Source: Liolophura sinensis (lineage: Eukaryota; Mollusca; Polyplacophora; Chitonida; Chitonidae). Taken from it: a stretch of 64,000 nt of DNA. Made by a program: the position numbers and the translations under genes. The stretch spans positions 13,437,084-13,501,083 of the forward strand of contig NC_088298.1 in assembly GCF_032854445.1 (NCBI RefSeq), written 5' to 3'. Below are positions 52,601-61,715 of this stretch, piece after piece (the first letter of the stretch is position 1; every line of letters starts with the position of its first letter). The notes under the pieces are model-generated. The model searched no databases and was not told the DNA's origin. It was given only the letters and a program-made list of their open reading frames with translations.

Positions 52601-55600
52601 GTGTCCATGTAACAGATTCATCCCAACGTTATGAGACAAGCAGAGAACCCGTGCACAGGCAACAAGTTTAAAAAGTCTCGGGTTGGAACTTTTGTTTTCC
52701 ACATTCGTGCGACCACGTCAGTCATACTGGCAGTCATATGGGTTATTTATGGACTTGGGCAGCTAGAGGTAAGTGAAGTGGTTGTTCAGTCCGCCATCTC
52801 TGTCCCACCATTGCGACAACATTGTTGGTCTCTGACTGTAGATTGTGCAGCCATGAATATGCCCTGTCAAAATATTCCTCAACCAACAATCAGTGTAATC
52901 AGGCTACCATTTGACAACAGCCACGTGATTAAGCGATTGGACGATGCCATTCAGAACAAGATATTAATTACACACTGATTGCATTTTTGAAACTGACACG
53001 CCTGGAATTAGGGTTTATATGGGTGAAATGAAATAAACGTGCCAACTACATGTATTACAATTCTAATGCTGGCGTCGGAAAATTCTATTTTTGTTCCACA
53101 CATATGGAGAACTTTTCAGGTTACTCTGAAGTGAGCAACAAAATATTCCGCGTTCAGAAGCAAGAAACACTGGTGTGCGCTTTGCATTACGGACAGGCCA
53201 TATATTTCCCATGGGTTCTGGTTTGCGAACTCACGCGAGAGTTCAACGGTAACCAGATAGTACTGTCAAAGTTACGTAATAATGGGCGTGTGGACAAAAG
53301 TCTTCAAATTCGGAGTACGTGGGTTAAGGGGCGTTCTCTATTCCATCTCCCGTCACTTTGATATTACTGCGTTAATGACTCGATCCATTCCCCCCACATG
53401 TGTGGTCGGCTTAGAAATGTGGTCTGAGGGTAGAGGGATTAAGCTGTGCTTTCTGCGCCTTAACATGTGAGTGCTTACGCACTGAGCTTTGTCGTATATG
53501 AAGACCAATTGTTCCTGGATTTATCAAACTTTCTTTTTATAAATGGATGTGCGTTTTATAAAACATATATCTGTTTCTGCAAGTTTTTGTCATTTCTTTG
53601 GTCTCCATGTCGGTTAGTTCTTCTTTTATTTTAAGCCATTGTCTTCTTGGGGCACTCCGAACCAGTTCCTCCACCCACAAATCTGTCCGCCGCCCTGCAA
53701 GTAAAAAGGTCTTGAATACGGCGTTAAATACCAATCAAACAGACAAAAGTCTGTTAGTTCACTGCTCCACAAAACCAGGTGCTACAGGTTTTGTACAGAT
53801 ATGTATTTAAACGTTTTCCACTCTAATTACTATTCATAAAGGACATCCTAGTTATGTAATTATTCGACCTAATCAACACCACAGGCATTTTCGGAAAAAT
53901 GACGAATGGCTACACCCCCGAGTCACCGTTATGTCTGTCAAGACATCATTAAGGTACTCTGATATGCTATACACAAAAATGTCCAAAATTGTTGTGAAAA
54001 CACACCGTTTTTTTCTGTAATGCTGCTCTACTGCATATTTTTATTAGATACACAAAGAGTATGACATACTACATGAAAGAGCAAAATTAAGAGGACATAC
54101 CTTTGAACTGCTTTGTTAAAAGCGGGAAGGAGTTAAATGTTACAAAAGGCTACAGCATTGAAAGTAAAACCAGAGCAGCTATGCCACTGTAACAAATGCA
54201 AGTAGTTTTGAACGATGAAACACGGCCTCTTGTCAATTTACCTCAGTTAGCGTGTTATTCTAACTGTTCATGTAAATACATAAATAGTAACATATTACAC
54301 GTCCCTAACATCATGGTTTTAACAAAATAATGCAAAAATAAAATGAAGTGATATTAACTGCAATTAAGGTGACGACAGTGGTGTAAAAATGCTGTGTTTG
54401 CTACACATTTAACATATAATAGCATTAAATCAATGTGGACACTTTAGTTGACAAATATAAATTGGGTTATTTGTGTCTAATTTTGGATAAACCGGACCTA
54501 GGTTTAGTATAGTTACCCATGATTATTACCCCAGCAAGGTTATGTGGCAATCAAAGAACTGCTGTGAGATCCATGTTGGTATTACGCCTGGAAATGATTT
54601 ACAACCAACGAGCTTGAAATCTGATCTGGATGGCATGCCTTGGATATTGACTGTCTTTCCTGTATAACTGTAAACTGATGATTGAATCTCTCTTACTGTT
54701 GCTTTATGTTGTTTTGAAAATGAGTCTTGCGATTACTGGCTTAGAACGCCACTTCATAATTTACATCTCTTGTATGAATGCCTTGCTTGACGTTTAGATT
54801 TTACGAGTTTGCTCATCTCACCAGATCGTCAGTCTCATTGTTAAACTCATTTTTCATTCAGAATCTTACAGGTCAATCTTTCTGTCTCCATCATAGTTTG
54901 TTGTTGATTTTGGATGATCTCATTATGGCATCGAAAGCCTTTCACTGTATCATGGTATGGCTGAGATATTTCTGGCGTGGCAGTAAACCATGAGCGGTAA
55001 GTCATTCTTTCTTTCTCTTCTTGCACAGGGTACCGGGAGACAGCCTTTGCCTACGCTATCTCCGCCGCTGGTGTCACGCACCAGGTGTCTAAGGCTTGCA
55101 GTCTGGGCAAGCTCCAATCCTGCGGCTGTGACGTCACTGTGTACGGACGGGCCAAAAACTGGGAGTGGGGAGGCTGCAGCCATAATTTAGAATTCGGAGA
55201 AACTTTTGCTAAAAAGTTCCTGGATTTAAAAGAAAAAGCTCACGACATCCACGCTAAAATAAATCTGCATAATAACAAAGTTGGCCGAATGGTGAGTATT
55301 GTTGTTTTGATGGTCAAGAAATGATAGATAGTATATATGTCTGTACATGGATTCGAAGTCTGACGATTTTGATGTGTTGGGTTACGATCCAACAATCTGC
55401 TGTGCTATTTTTTACCGGTAACATTAACATAGTGCTACTGGAGATGTTGCCTTTTTGTAATAACATTTACTTTGGAGAGTTCTGCCAGGTGGATCAGAAT
55501 AAAAACAGAAATCCTCTTAAATATGGAATTTAATGTAAGAATTTGATTTTTCAGACATAACATTGTATTACAACACCAACAACGACACTGTTTGGAAGGC

Positions 55601-58600
55601 GCGGTTCTAGTGCCTTAAATTGTACATTTCAGGCATACGAAAAGCATGTACGTATTGTCCTATATATGACATCACGATGAATAAATGGACTTTCTTATCA
55701 TGAAAATGCTCTAAGTATGAAAAAATACAATATGAAAATAGAACAATATAAAATACTTACAACGTACACAGTAAAACCAGAGCAACGACAACAGAGTGGT
55801 AGTTGGCAAATGGCCAACGAAACCGGTGAAATACAACCTCTTATCAATTTCCTTCAGCTCGAGTTATTATTCTGTTCATGTAAATGCTTAAATAATTGCA
55901 AGTCACACACCCCCTAACATCATGGTTTTAACAGAATTACGTGTAAAAATGTGTTGTCACTTGCGTTTTATTAGACGAATTACTCAGAATACTGTGTTGT
56001 CATCATTCAACAAAGAAATTCCGTTGAAGCGACAAACTCAAGACCCCAGTTAGACACTGATGTGAACTGATGGAAAGAATTTTCGCCCTCCCTTTAAGTT
56101 TTGTTTTGACTGCTTACAGGGTGGTATATATTATGACCATGAGTGCGTCCCTTAACAACTCACTAGAGGATAGTAACAATTTCTCTAGGAGCGAGAGTAG
56201 AAGCGAACAAACAGCCGTGAGCGGCAGATAACGGTGCGAAAACACACGGAATTCCTGGTCCACGTGTGAGAAGTCTCGCCATTGCCACTGTCGCGGAAGA
56301 AAATGGCTGAGGCATCGTGGGCATCGCGATCCAAATCTGTTGTTAAAAGGGCTTGTTTACACTGAAGATAGCCCGCCTTTGTCAGTCCCCGCTGTGGTCT
56401 TTGAGGCATGTGGGGGAGATAATATCTTCAGATACAAATTCACCACACGGAGGTATACCAGCACCCCAGCAGCTCGTGAGCAGATAGTATCTGGCCTCGT
56501 GGTGGGAATACATTGATACAAGCGATACCGTCGCGTGCTCTTCGTAGCCCGCGTTCCCAAAATAAACAGACACAGTATGGCGTGCGCCAAGGATCCATAC
56601 CCGCCTATACCCTATTTAAATAACCCTGCCGAACGTAAATATATTCGCGTGGTAAGACAATATTATTGCGAGAATATGATCTGTATTCCTACGGATTGCG
56701 GAACGAATGTCTTCCCTCTCTGCAGAAATCAGTTAGTTCCTGATCTATCCACCATTACTGTCAGCAAGCTATTCTGTGCAGTATCACACTGTCATGCGTT
56801 GTACACATGCGTACACACGTTTTCGGCTTTTATTTTGACATGTATTTTTGGGTCCTTGGGTCATTTTTTCCATGCTAATTTTCATTTGTGTGTTCTGCTC
56901 TTCCAGCAGGTAAAGATATGATTTCCTTACAAGAAGTATCTGTTTTTCCCTTATTTATTTTAAGTGTATGCACATACCACATACACGTATAACACTGGCC
57001 GTAAATGTTCAATATCACTGAGGTCTTCTTTGCTTTTCACTTAAATTGTCCACCAAATGACTAGGCAGTCCAAATTGTGTGCCTACTTAGATGTAGTTCC
57101 ATATCAACTTGTGTTTGTGCTTTTCACTTAAATTTTCCATTATATTACTAGGCAGCCAAAATTGTGTACTTACTAATTTGCAGTCCCATATCAACTTGTG
57201 TTGGTGCTTTTCACTTAAATTTTCCATCATATTGTTAGTCAGCCAAAATTGTGTACTTACTGATTTGCAGTATTATCGTTAATAGGGATTACACTTTCTG
57301 AATATAGCACAGATTCTAGTGCTGAAATTTGGCTGAAACCACTGCGGGTTTCGAACCAGCGACCTCAGAGTCAGGCACCTAACCGCCAGCGTTACATGTC
57401 AACCGTCTAGACCACTCGACCAACAGACTCTGAGGTCGCTGGTTCGAAACCCGCAGTGGTTTCAGCCAAATTTCAGCACTAGAATCTGCGCTATATTCAG
57501 AAAGTGTAATCCCTATTAACGATAATACTGTTACTTAATCCACTTACTGATTTGCAGTTCCATATCAACTTGTGTTGGTGCTTTTCACTTAAATTTTCCA
57601 TCATATGGCTAGGCAGTCCAAATTGTGTACTTACTGATTTGTAGTTCCATATCAACCTGTATTAAAACTTGTTATGGGAATGAATCTCAGATGTCCACCA
57701 GCGGTGTGAGGTGCACATGTCCTTGTGTATGTTACTGTCCACCAACGGTGTGAGGTGCACATGTTCTTGTCTATGTGAATGTCCACCGGCGGTGTGAGGT
57801 GCACATGTCCTCGTGTATGTGAATGTCCACCGGCGGTGTGAGGTGCACATGCCCTTGCGTATGTGGCTGTCCACCAACGGTGTGAGGTGTACATGTCCTT
57901 GTCTATGTGAATGTCCACCATCGGTGTGAGGTTTACCTGTCCTTGTCTATGTGAATGTCCACCAGCGATGTGAGGTGTACGTGTCCATGTGTATGTGAAT
58001 GTCCATCAGTGGTGTAAGGTGTACATGTCCTTGTGTATGTGACTGTCCACCAGTGGTGTGAGGTGTACATGTCCTTGTCTATGTGAATGTCCACCATCGG
58101 TGTGAGGTGTACATGTCCTTATCTATGTGAATGTCCTTCAGTGGTGTGAGGCGCACATGTCCCTGTGTATGTGAATGTCCAGCAGCTGTTTGAGGTGTAC
58201 ATGTCCCTGTGTATGTGAATGTCCACCAGCGGTGTGAGGTGCACATGTCCTTGTGTATGTGAATGTCCACCGGTGGTGTGAGGCGCACATGTCCACGTCT
58301 ATGTGAATGTCCACCGGCGGTGTGAGGTGCACATGTCCTTGTGTATGTGAATGTCCAACAGCCGTGTGAGGTGTACATGTCCCTGTGTATGTGAATGTCC
58401 ACCAGCGGTGTGAGGTCCACAGCATGCAGTATAGGATACTATAGCCTTGAGAGTAAAACCAGAGCAGTCACAGCAGTGAAAAATGGTCACACGTATTGCC
58501 GGTGAAATAGGGCCAATTGACCTCAGTTAGGGTTAAATTGTAACTGTTCGTTTAAATGGATAGATACCAGTAACTCGCATGCCCACTAAGACCATGGCTT

Positions 58601-61600
58601 AAGCAAAATTAGGTAAGAAATACAGTGGTCTAGAAATAGTATGTTTTTGAACTTCTATAAATTAAAACAGAAACAAGTATGACATCTGCAAATTCTGATC
58701 CATTTCTTAGAGAGTTTGCTCCTTTTGTTTTTCTCTTTTTTTACGCTCCTGGCTTTTCGCATGACAATTTTGTTTCTTTTCTCTACCAGCTTTGAGTACT
58801 GAGTCAACCTGTTATTTTGTTACTCCGTCAAGGTATACTACCAGATTCGTACTAGCTTTTCTGTTAATAGCCTGCGATACTTTTCCTCATCTATCTCTCA
58901 CTACTGATTTCCCAGCATCTCCAGTTTCCTTTAGTTTCAGAGGGTCATTAAATGTACATTTTCTCGCGACATAAACAGGATGCCCAGTAGACATCAATAG
59001 GCGCCGAATGATTACGTCATACTTTAAAATATAGCGGGAAGCATACGGTAGGTTTTGACGTAAGAGAACTAAATGCTGTATCGGCTCCAGGTACTGCGCA
59101 GTTCAGTCGCTTTGTGACAATTACATTGGTGCAGTGTGATAAATGAATATAAACATTTGTCTGACAGCGAGTCCCAATACGTTGCCTGAATCCTGTGTTG
59201 ATAAACACTTAGATTTGGTAAACGAATGGTAGGCTTTTGATCAGGATAGGATCAAGACTGTTCTGCGTTGAAGTTTGTCTAGGCGACTGAGGCGTATTAA
59301 GTATGGATGCTGAAAGTGTCTTACTCAACACCAATTTACACAGTGAAAGCATGTGAAAATACTCGGCCACATATGTATTAAAAATTGTGACTTCTAGAAT
59401 TGCGTCTGACTGCGGCTTTCGCTCATTCCTAAAACGGATTGCAAAAGTGACTGTTTCGACTGGCGCTGGAGAAAGCCCACTGATCATTCGGGTGTAAGTC
59501 TGGTGAAATTGGATGGGTGTCGTGTCTGGTGTCGCAAATGGTGTTATTTCTGGTGTCATGTCTGATGTTGTCTGATATAACTATGATATGAAGCCAGTTT
59601 TTATCCACATGATGCCTCAGTGAAGCAGCATTGCACACATAACGGTATTACCATCGGAAACAGTTACCGTCATTGGATTACTTGAGTGTGGTATTATACG
59701 ACAATCAGTTCATTATTTACACGACCGTCGATCTTTGATAAACAGTGGAGGAAGAGAAAATTCTCTTCTTAACAATTCACTGAATTATAATCCGCCATGG
59801 AGTGGTAATGATGCTATTAGTTTGGCTGAATTTCGTCATACCCATATTTTATGGTGCAGCAGTGATGTAACTCTTGCTTGTTTGCACTTTTTAAGCCGCT
59901 TTGATCAGTATTTCTGAAGAAAAACAATTAAAAGATATGTAAATAAACAATTATAATAAAAAAGATTCTCTTTTCAGGCGGTATTCTTGATGTTCTTTTC
60001 AGGCGGTCATAGAAAATGTGCGAACAAAGTGTAAGTGCCACGGAATGTCGGGAAGTTGTGAGCTGAAGACGTGCTGGAAGGCCGCTCCCGATTTCAGGGA
60101 AATTGGAGAATTGCTAAAGAAAAAGTTTAACATGGCCTTCCGGGTGAGTTCAGCCAAGACTAAACTGAATTTTAGGTGTTGTACATTTATTGAACAGTGA
60201 TCATAGTTCCGGGCTTTTATTCAGGAAATTGTATTTCCATTACATGCCATCCAGTCATTGTGGATTTTGCATCTCTTTAAGTACGTGTACGTCTTAAGTC
60301 GTCCGATCTTGCTAGGACCAACAGTGATGCGACATTAGACATGAATAACTGTACACTGTCTATAGCCATACAGGCAGCATTTCAGACACTTAGAGAAATA
60401 GGGAGGTATGGAAAGTTGTAAACATAATCTCTGAAACCGGTAATACTTTGCCTTACAGACCTTTAACAAAGGGGAGACCACTCTAATTGTCTTTCTCGCG
60501 TTAAAATACACTGGAGAAATGATGAAATAACATTGGATAAACGAATGAACAATGAAACGCCAGCAGCACATTTATTCATCTTAGCAATCATAAACAAATA
60601 TTGCCCCGTTGATCTCGGAAAATCAGGCAAATTTCAACAATGACACGTCAAATTTGAAGAACACGTGACCTTGTCGCGGGAGAGGATTTCTTTATTGGAC
60701 TGCTGTTTTACTCTATACTCAAGAATATTTCACTTATACGATGGTCGCCAGCATTATTGTGGGAGCAAACTGCGCAGAGCCCGTAGAAAACCCACGACCA
60801 TCCGCAGGCTGCCCACAGATCTTTCCACGTACCATTCTCATAACGCCTGACCTGGACTTGAACTCACAGCGACCGCATTGGTGAGAGGCCCCTTGGCCAG
60901 AAGAGTCTTTAACCTTGTTACCGTGGTCATCCCCTTCGCCCAGTGGTATAACTATCTCTCTATAATCAGATCTAGTATAGTCTTCCTTAGACTGACTTCG
61001 CTTATTGGATCCGAAGGTAAATGCTGAATGCAGCCCCGAGGGTTGATTGTTTTAGATCTGTCCGGGATGTCCTGCCATAGTGTTCAGAGGAATAAACAGA
61101 GACCTGTCTGCTCAAAAGATAATCTGTTATAACAGTATATGTAAGGTTCTCACTTTTCATATGCGACAAACGATGGTTTGGCTAGGTCTGAAAAGTTTCC
61201 AGATGACAGAGGGCTCACCTTTCACATACTTATCTTTATTTTAATATTGGGTTATCAAATTTATTCATACATTGGTTACCTTAGAAATAGTTGCGCATAG
61301 TTTTCATGAATATTTCAATCATTCAGTGACAGACTTTAAGAAAATGGTCAGGTGAACTTATAACTGCTTTCCTTTCACATTGCAGAAAGTTGACGTATCA
61401 AACGAAGCCAGCGTCGATAGTTTTATCCCAGACCCCGAAGTCGACCCGACAGCATTCCCTACAAATCTGCTGTACTACGAGAAGTCTCCGAACTTTTGTC
61501 AGAACAACCCGGAATACGATTCTCCCGGCACTGTGGGGAGACTGTGCAACAAATCAAGTGACGGCATTGACAACTGTGAGACGCTGTGCTGTGGGAGAGG

Positions 61601-61715
61601 TTATAACACGCTGCGCGTGCGCAGAACCGAACGGTGCAACTGCAAATTTCATTGGTGCTGTTACGTCGTGTGTCAAACATGCACCTACAACGAATGGGTC
61701 ACAGTATGCAAATAA
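39732..61715 (+). CDS. Wnt10: Wnt10 secreted signalling protein, complete, five coding exons
   Basis: Join of 39732-39784, 46867-47129, 55029-55291, 60003-60143 and 61386-61715; the sum is 1050 nt, so 349 residues plus TAA. Wnt proteins are secreted, lipid-modified ligands of Frizzled/LRP receptors. Seen in the sequence: an N-terminal hydrophobic signal peptide (residues about 1-21); [12 protein letters not shown] followed by NTVC, which is a Wnt10-type N-terminus; RWNCSS (N86 glycosylation site); WEWGGC at 150-155; [10 protein letters not shown] at 203-212 with Ser209 as the expected palmitoleoylation site; CNKSS (N295 glycosylation site); and a C-terminal cysteine-rich domain ending WVTVCK. 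Excluding Cys2 in the signal peptide there are 24 cysteines, the canonical Wnt number. Length is normal for an invertebrate Wnt. The subfamily call rests on remembered vertebrate WNT10 sequence, not on a tree. All introns are GT-AG with matching phases (2, 1, 0, 0). Confidence 0.96.
41370..41575 (+). mobile_element. SINE body copy (intron 1)
   Basis: Contains AGTTGCAACTTCCTTGCTTG, GCGTTCAGCATGAAGGGGAT, CAGTATAATGGCTTGGGCGG and CTTGCCTTCGGTAAGTCG. This core resembles the body of the 6010 element. Head and tail are not clear. Confidence 0.5.
42088..42135. repeat. TA microsatellite
   Basis: About 24 uninterrupted TA dinucleotides in Wnt10 intron 1. Confidence 0.95.
42525..42590 (-). mobile_element. 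SINE 3'-end fragment
   Basis: TTTTACGCCGTACTTAACAG followed by TATTTCAACCATGTGACAC, a diverged SINE body end. No tail or head. Confidence 0.4.
43413..43454. repeat. TA microsatellite
   Basis: About 21 TA dinucleotides. Confidence 0.95.
43569..43636. repeat. TA microsatellite
   Basis: About 26 TA dinucleotides, then TATG interruptions. Third long TA array within 1.6 kb. Confidence 0.95.
45265..45342 (+). mobile_element. SINE 3' end
   Basis: AATGCTGGTCGCCGTCGTTT, then AGTGAAATATTCTTGAGTAT, GGCGTAAAACAACAATCAAA and an ATAAATAAAATAAATA tail: the last 75 bp of the family in plus orientation. Confidence 0.8.
46867..47129 (+). CDS. Wnt10: Wnt10 coding exon 2
   Basis: 263 nt. The acceptor follows a strong pyrimidine tract (CCCTCTCTCCTTCCCTCCAG). 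The donor is AAAAG|GTAAAATT. It encodes residues 18-106: [51 protein letters not shown] and ILRK. The block DVTASAIQG...IAIHECQ...RWNCS is typical of Wnt10, and Asn86 is in the conserved first N-glycosylation sequon. The exon enters in phase 2 and leaves in phase 1. It is clearly more GC-rich than its flanks and contains two TGACGTCA palindromes (46953, 46990). Confidence 0.95.
48573..48633 (-). mobile_element. SINE 3' end, left member of an inverted pair
   Basis: TTGATTGTTGTTTTACGCCG, then TACTCAAGAATATTTCACTT and ATACGACGGCGGCCAG. The body stops after about 60 bp. Confidence 0.8.
48685..48822 (+). mobile_element. SINE, right member of an inverted pair
   Basis: TGTACGTGGGAAGGTCTTCC, GCGGATGGTCGTGGGTGTC, GCCCGGTTTCCTCCCACC, GAAATATTCTTGGGTACGGG, then a CAATCAAATAAAATAAATAG tail. 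Opposite orientation to the fragment 50 bp to its left. Confidence 0.85.
49091..49106. repeat. Poly(C) run
   Basis: About 16 C in a row in intron 2. Confidence 0.85.
50353..50515. repeat. 41-bp minisatellite, about 4 copies
   Basis: Unit contains GGTCTAGGCGCAAAGATGGC and ATATCCAATGAAATAGACGCA. In intron 2. Confidence 0.88.
51063..51090. repeat. TGT/T-rich microsatellite
   Basis: TGT trinucleotides followed by a T run. Confidence 0.85.
52286..52310. repeat. ATTC microsatellite
   Basis: About five tandem ATTC units just before the 49-bp array. Confidence 0.85.
52318..52600. repeat. 49-bp minisatellite, about 5-6 copies
   Basis: Unit contains ACACCTCACCAACACGTCAC and CAACTCGCAGTGTCATCACA; spacing between identical CACCATACATG words is exactly 49 bp (52441 to 52490). 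The end copies are diverged. Confidence 0.9.
53640..53746 (+). mobile_element. Degraded SINE 3' end
   Basis: Ends GGTCTTGAATACGGCGTTAA followed by ATACCAATCAAACAGACA, matching the end of the family with a decayed tail. Confidence 0.6.
54151..54330 (+). repeat. Dispersed family A repeat, copy 2 (Wnt10 intron 2)
   Basis: Same anchors as the copy at 6945: GTAAAACCAGAGCAG, CCTCTTGTCAATTTACCTCA, CTGTTCATGTAAATACATAA, ATCATGGTTTTAACA. The middle third is diverged. Confidence 0.7.
55029..55291 (+). CDS. Wnt10: Wnt10 coding exon 3
   Basis: 263 nt, acceptor TTGCACAG, donor GAATG|GTGAGT. It encodes residues 106-193: [65 protein letters not shown] and [21 protein letters not shown] and ACSLGKL..CGC are core Wnt motifs. 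Only ten residues separate CGC from WEWGGC, whereas vertebrate WNT10 proteins carry a long insertion here, so this protein has the short form. The exon leaves in phase 0. Confidence 0.96.
55767..55944 (+). repeat. Dispersed family A repeat, copy 3 (Wnt10 intron 3)
   Basis: Contains GTAAAACCAGAGCAACGACA, GGCAAATGGCCA, CTGTTCATGTAAATGCTTAA and CACCCCCTAACATCATGG, aligned end to end with copies 1 and 2. Confidence 0.7.
57030..57665. repeat. 87-bp tandem array, split by an insertion
   Basis: Units share TGCTTTTCACTTAAATTTTC, CCAAAATTGTGTACTTACT and TTTGCAGTTCCATATCAACT. Repeat words start at 57034, 57121 and 57208 (87-bp spacing) and resume at 57582 after the 271-bp insertion at 57271-57541. About four copies. 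Confidence 0.85.
57271..57541 (-). mobile_element. Palindromic tRNA-like retro-insertion with 16-bp target duplication
   Basis: An insertion in an 87-bp tandem array. It is flanked by ACTTACTGATTTGCAG on both sides (57255-57270 and 57542-57557). Inverted arms of 105 bp (57268-57372 and 57426-57530) differ at one position that I can find. The 53-bp loop plus the left arm reads on the minus strand as a tRNA-like head: box A GGTCGAGTGGTCTAGACGG, box B GGTTCGAAACCC (also mirrored in the other arm), with spacing like a long-variable-arm tRNA (Leu/Ser type). Target duplication length suggests LINE-type integration. Confidence 0.85.
57690..58430. repeat. 44-bp minisatellite, about 17 copies
   Basis: Unit contains GTCCACCAGCGGTGTGAGGT and GCACATGTCCTTGTGTATGT then GAAT. 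Because 44 is not a multiple of three, each long frame runs through the unit in all three phases. The minus strand stays open over several hundred bases (e.g. 58079-58420, 58138-58425), giving mixed [20 protein letters not shown]-like text. In Wnt10 intron 3; not treated as coding. Confidence 0.92.
58447..58612 (+). repeat. Dispersed family A repeat, copy 4 (Wnt10 intron 3)
   Basis: Starts at GAGAGTAAAACCAGAGCAG directly after the 44-bp array and ends ATGGCTTAAGCAAAATTAGG. Internal deletion of about 15 bp relative to copy 1. Confidence 0.7.
59969..60002 (+). promoter_or_regulatory. Wnt10: Duplicated splice acceptor of Wnt10 intron 3
   Basis: CTCTTTTCAGGCGGTAT and TTCTTTTCAGGCGGTCA occur 25 bp apart. 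Both offer AG followed by GCGGT. The second (AG at 60001-60002) keeps the frame. The first would insert 25 nt and lead to a stop. Confidence 0.7.
60003..60143 (+). CDS. Wnt10: Wnt10 coding exon 4 (lipid-attachment exon)
   Basis: 141 nt, 47 codons, phase 0 at both ends. It encodes [19 protein letters not shown] then [16 protein letters not shown]. Ser209 in CHGMSGSC is the residue acylated by Porcupine in Wnt proteins, and CW..APDFR is also conserved. The acceptor is TTCTTTTCAG ending at 60002; a near copy of it lies 25 nt upstream (AG at 59976-59977). Using the upstream site would add 25 nt and reach a stop within 20 codons, so 60003 is the productive start. Donor CGG|GTGAGT at 60144. Confidence 0.95.
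60144..61385 (+). other. Wnt10: Wnt10 intron 4
   Basis: 1242 nt, phase 0, the shortest intron. Contains a nearly full-length SINE in minus orientation (60691-60935); the rest is unremarkable AT-rich sequence. Confidence 0.85.
60691..60935 (-). mobile_element. SINE, nearly full length, in Wnt10 intron 4
   Basis: Runs from the body end (TTTTACTCTATACTCAAGAA, TTTCACTTATACGATGGTCG) through ACCCACGACCATCCGCAGG to the box B region (CTGGACTTGAACTCACAGCG) and a decayed box A (AACCTTGTTACCGTGG). Lacks a clear tail at its left end. Confidence 0.8.
61386..61715 (+). CDS. Wnt10: Wnt10 coding exon 5 (C-terminal cysteine-rich domain) and stop
   Basis: 330 nt including TAA at 61713. Acceptor CTTTCACATTGCAG. 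It encodes residues 241-349: a variable linker ([13 protein letters not shown], about 27 residues), then [53 protein letters not shown] and NEWVTVCK. Twelve cysteines in the exact Wnt order form the disulphide-rich C-terminal domain that contacts Frizzled. Asn295 (NKS) is the second sequon. The linker is where family members vary most. Confidence 0.97.
   Translation, partial: KVDVSNEASVDSFIPDPEVDPTAFPTNLLYYEKSPNFCQNNPEYDSPGTVGRLCNKSSDGIDNCETLCCGRGYNTLRVRRTERCNCKFHWCCYVVCQTCTYNEWVTVCK

Larger units (their letters stand above)
47130..55028 (+). other. Wnt10: Wnt10 intron 2
   Basis: 7899 nt, phase 1. Holds an inverted pair of SINE fragments (48573-48822), a C-run (49091-49106), a 41-bp minisatellite (50353-50515), an ATTC microsatellite, a 49-bp minisatellite (52318-52600), a SINE fragment (53640-53746) and one copy of the dispersed family A repeat. 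No additional coding exon recognised. Confidence 0.85.
55292..60002 (+). other. Wnt10: Wnt10 intron 3
   Basis: 4711 nt, phase 0. The most repeat-rich intron: two family A repeats, an 87-bp tandem array split by a 271-bp palindromic tRNA-like insertion, then a long 44-bp minisatellite. The 3' end has a duplicated splice acceptor. Confidence 0.85.

Noticed and set aside
56577-56921. 115-codon ATG-initiated frame in Wnt10 intron 3 with an internal GTAAGA donor-like site
   Set aside because: No recognised family, and the second half is low-complexity hydrophobic text. It could be an alternative exon, but nothing supports that.
57341-57426. Functional tRNA gene in the palindrome
   Set aside because: The head is embedded in a 105-bp inverted repeat with a 16-bp target duplication; it is part of a mobile element.
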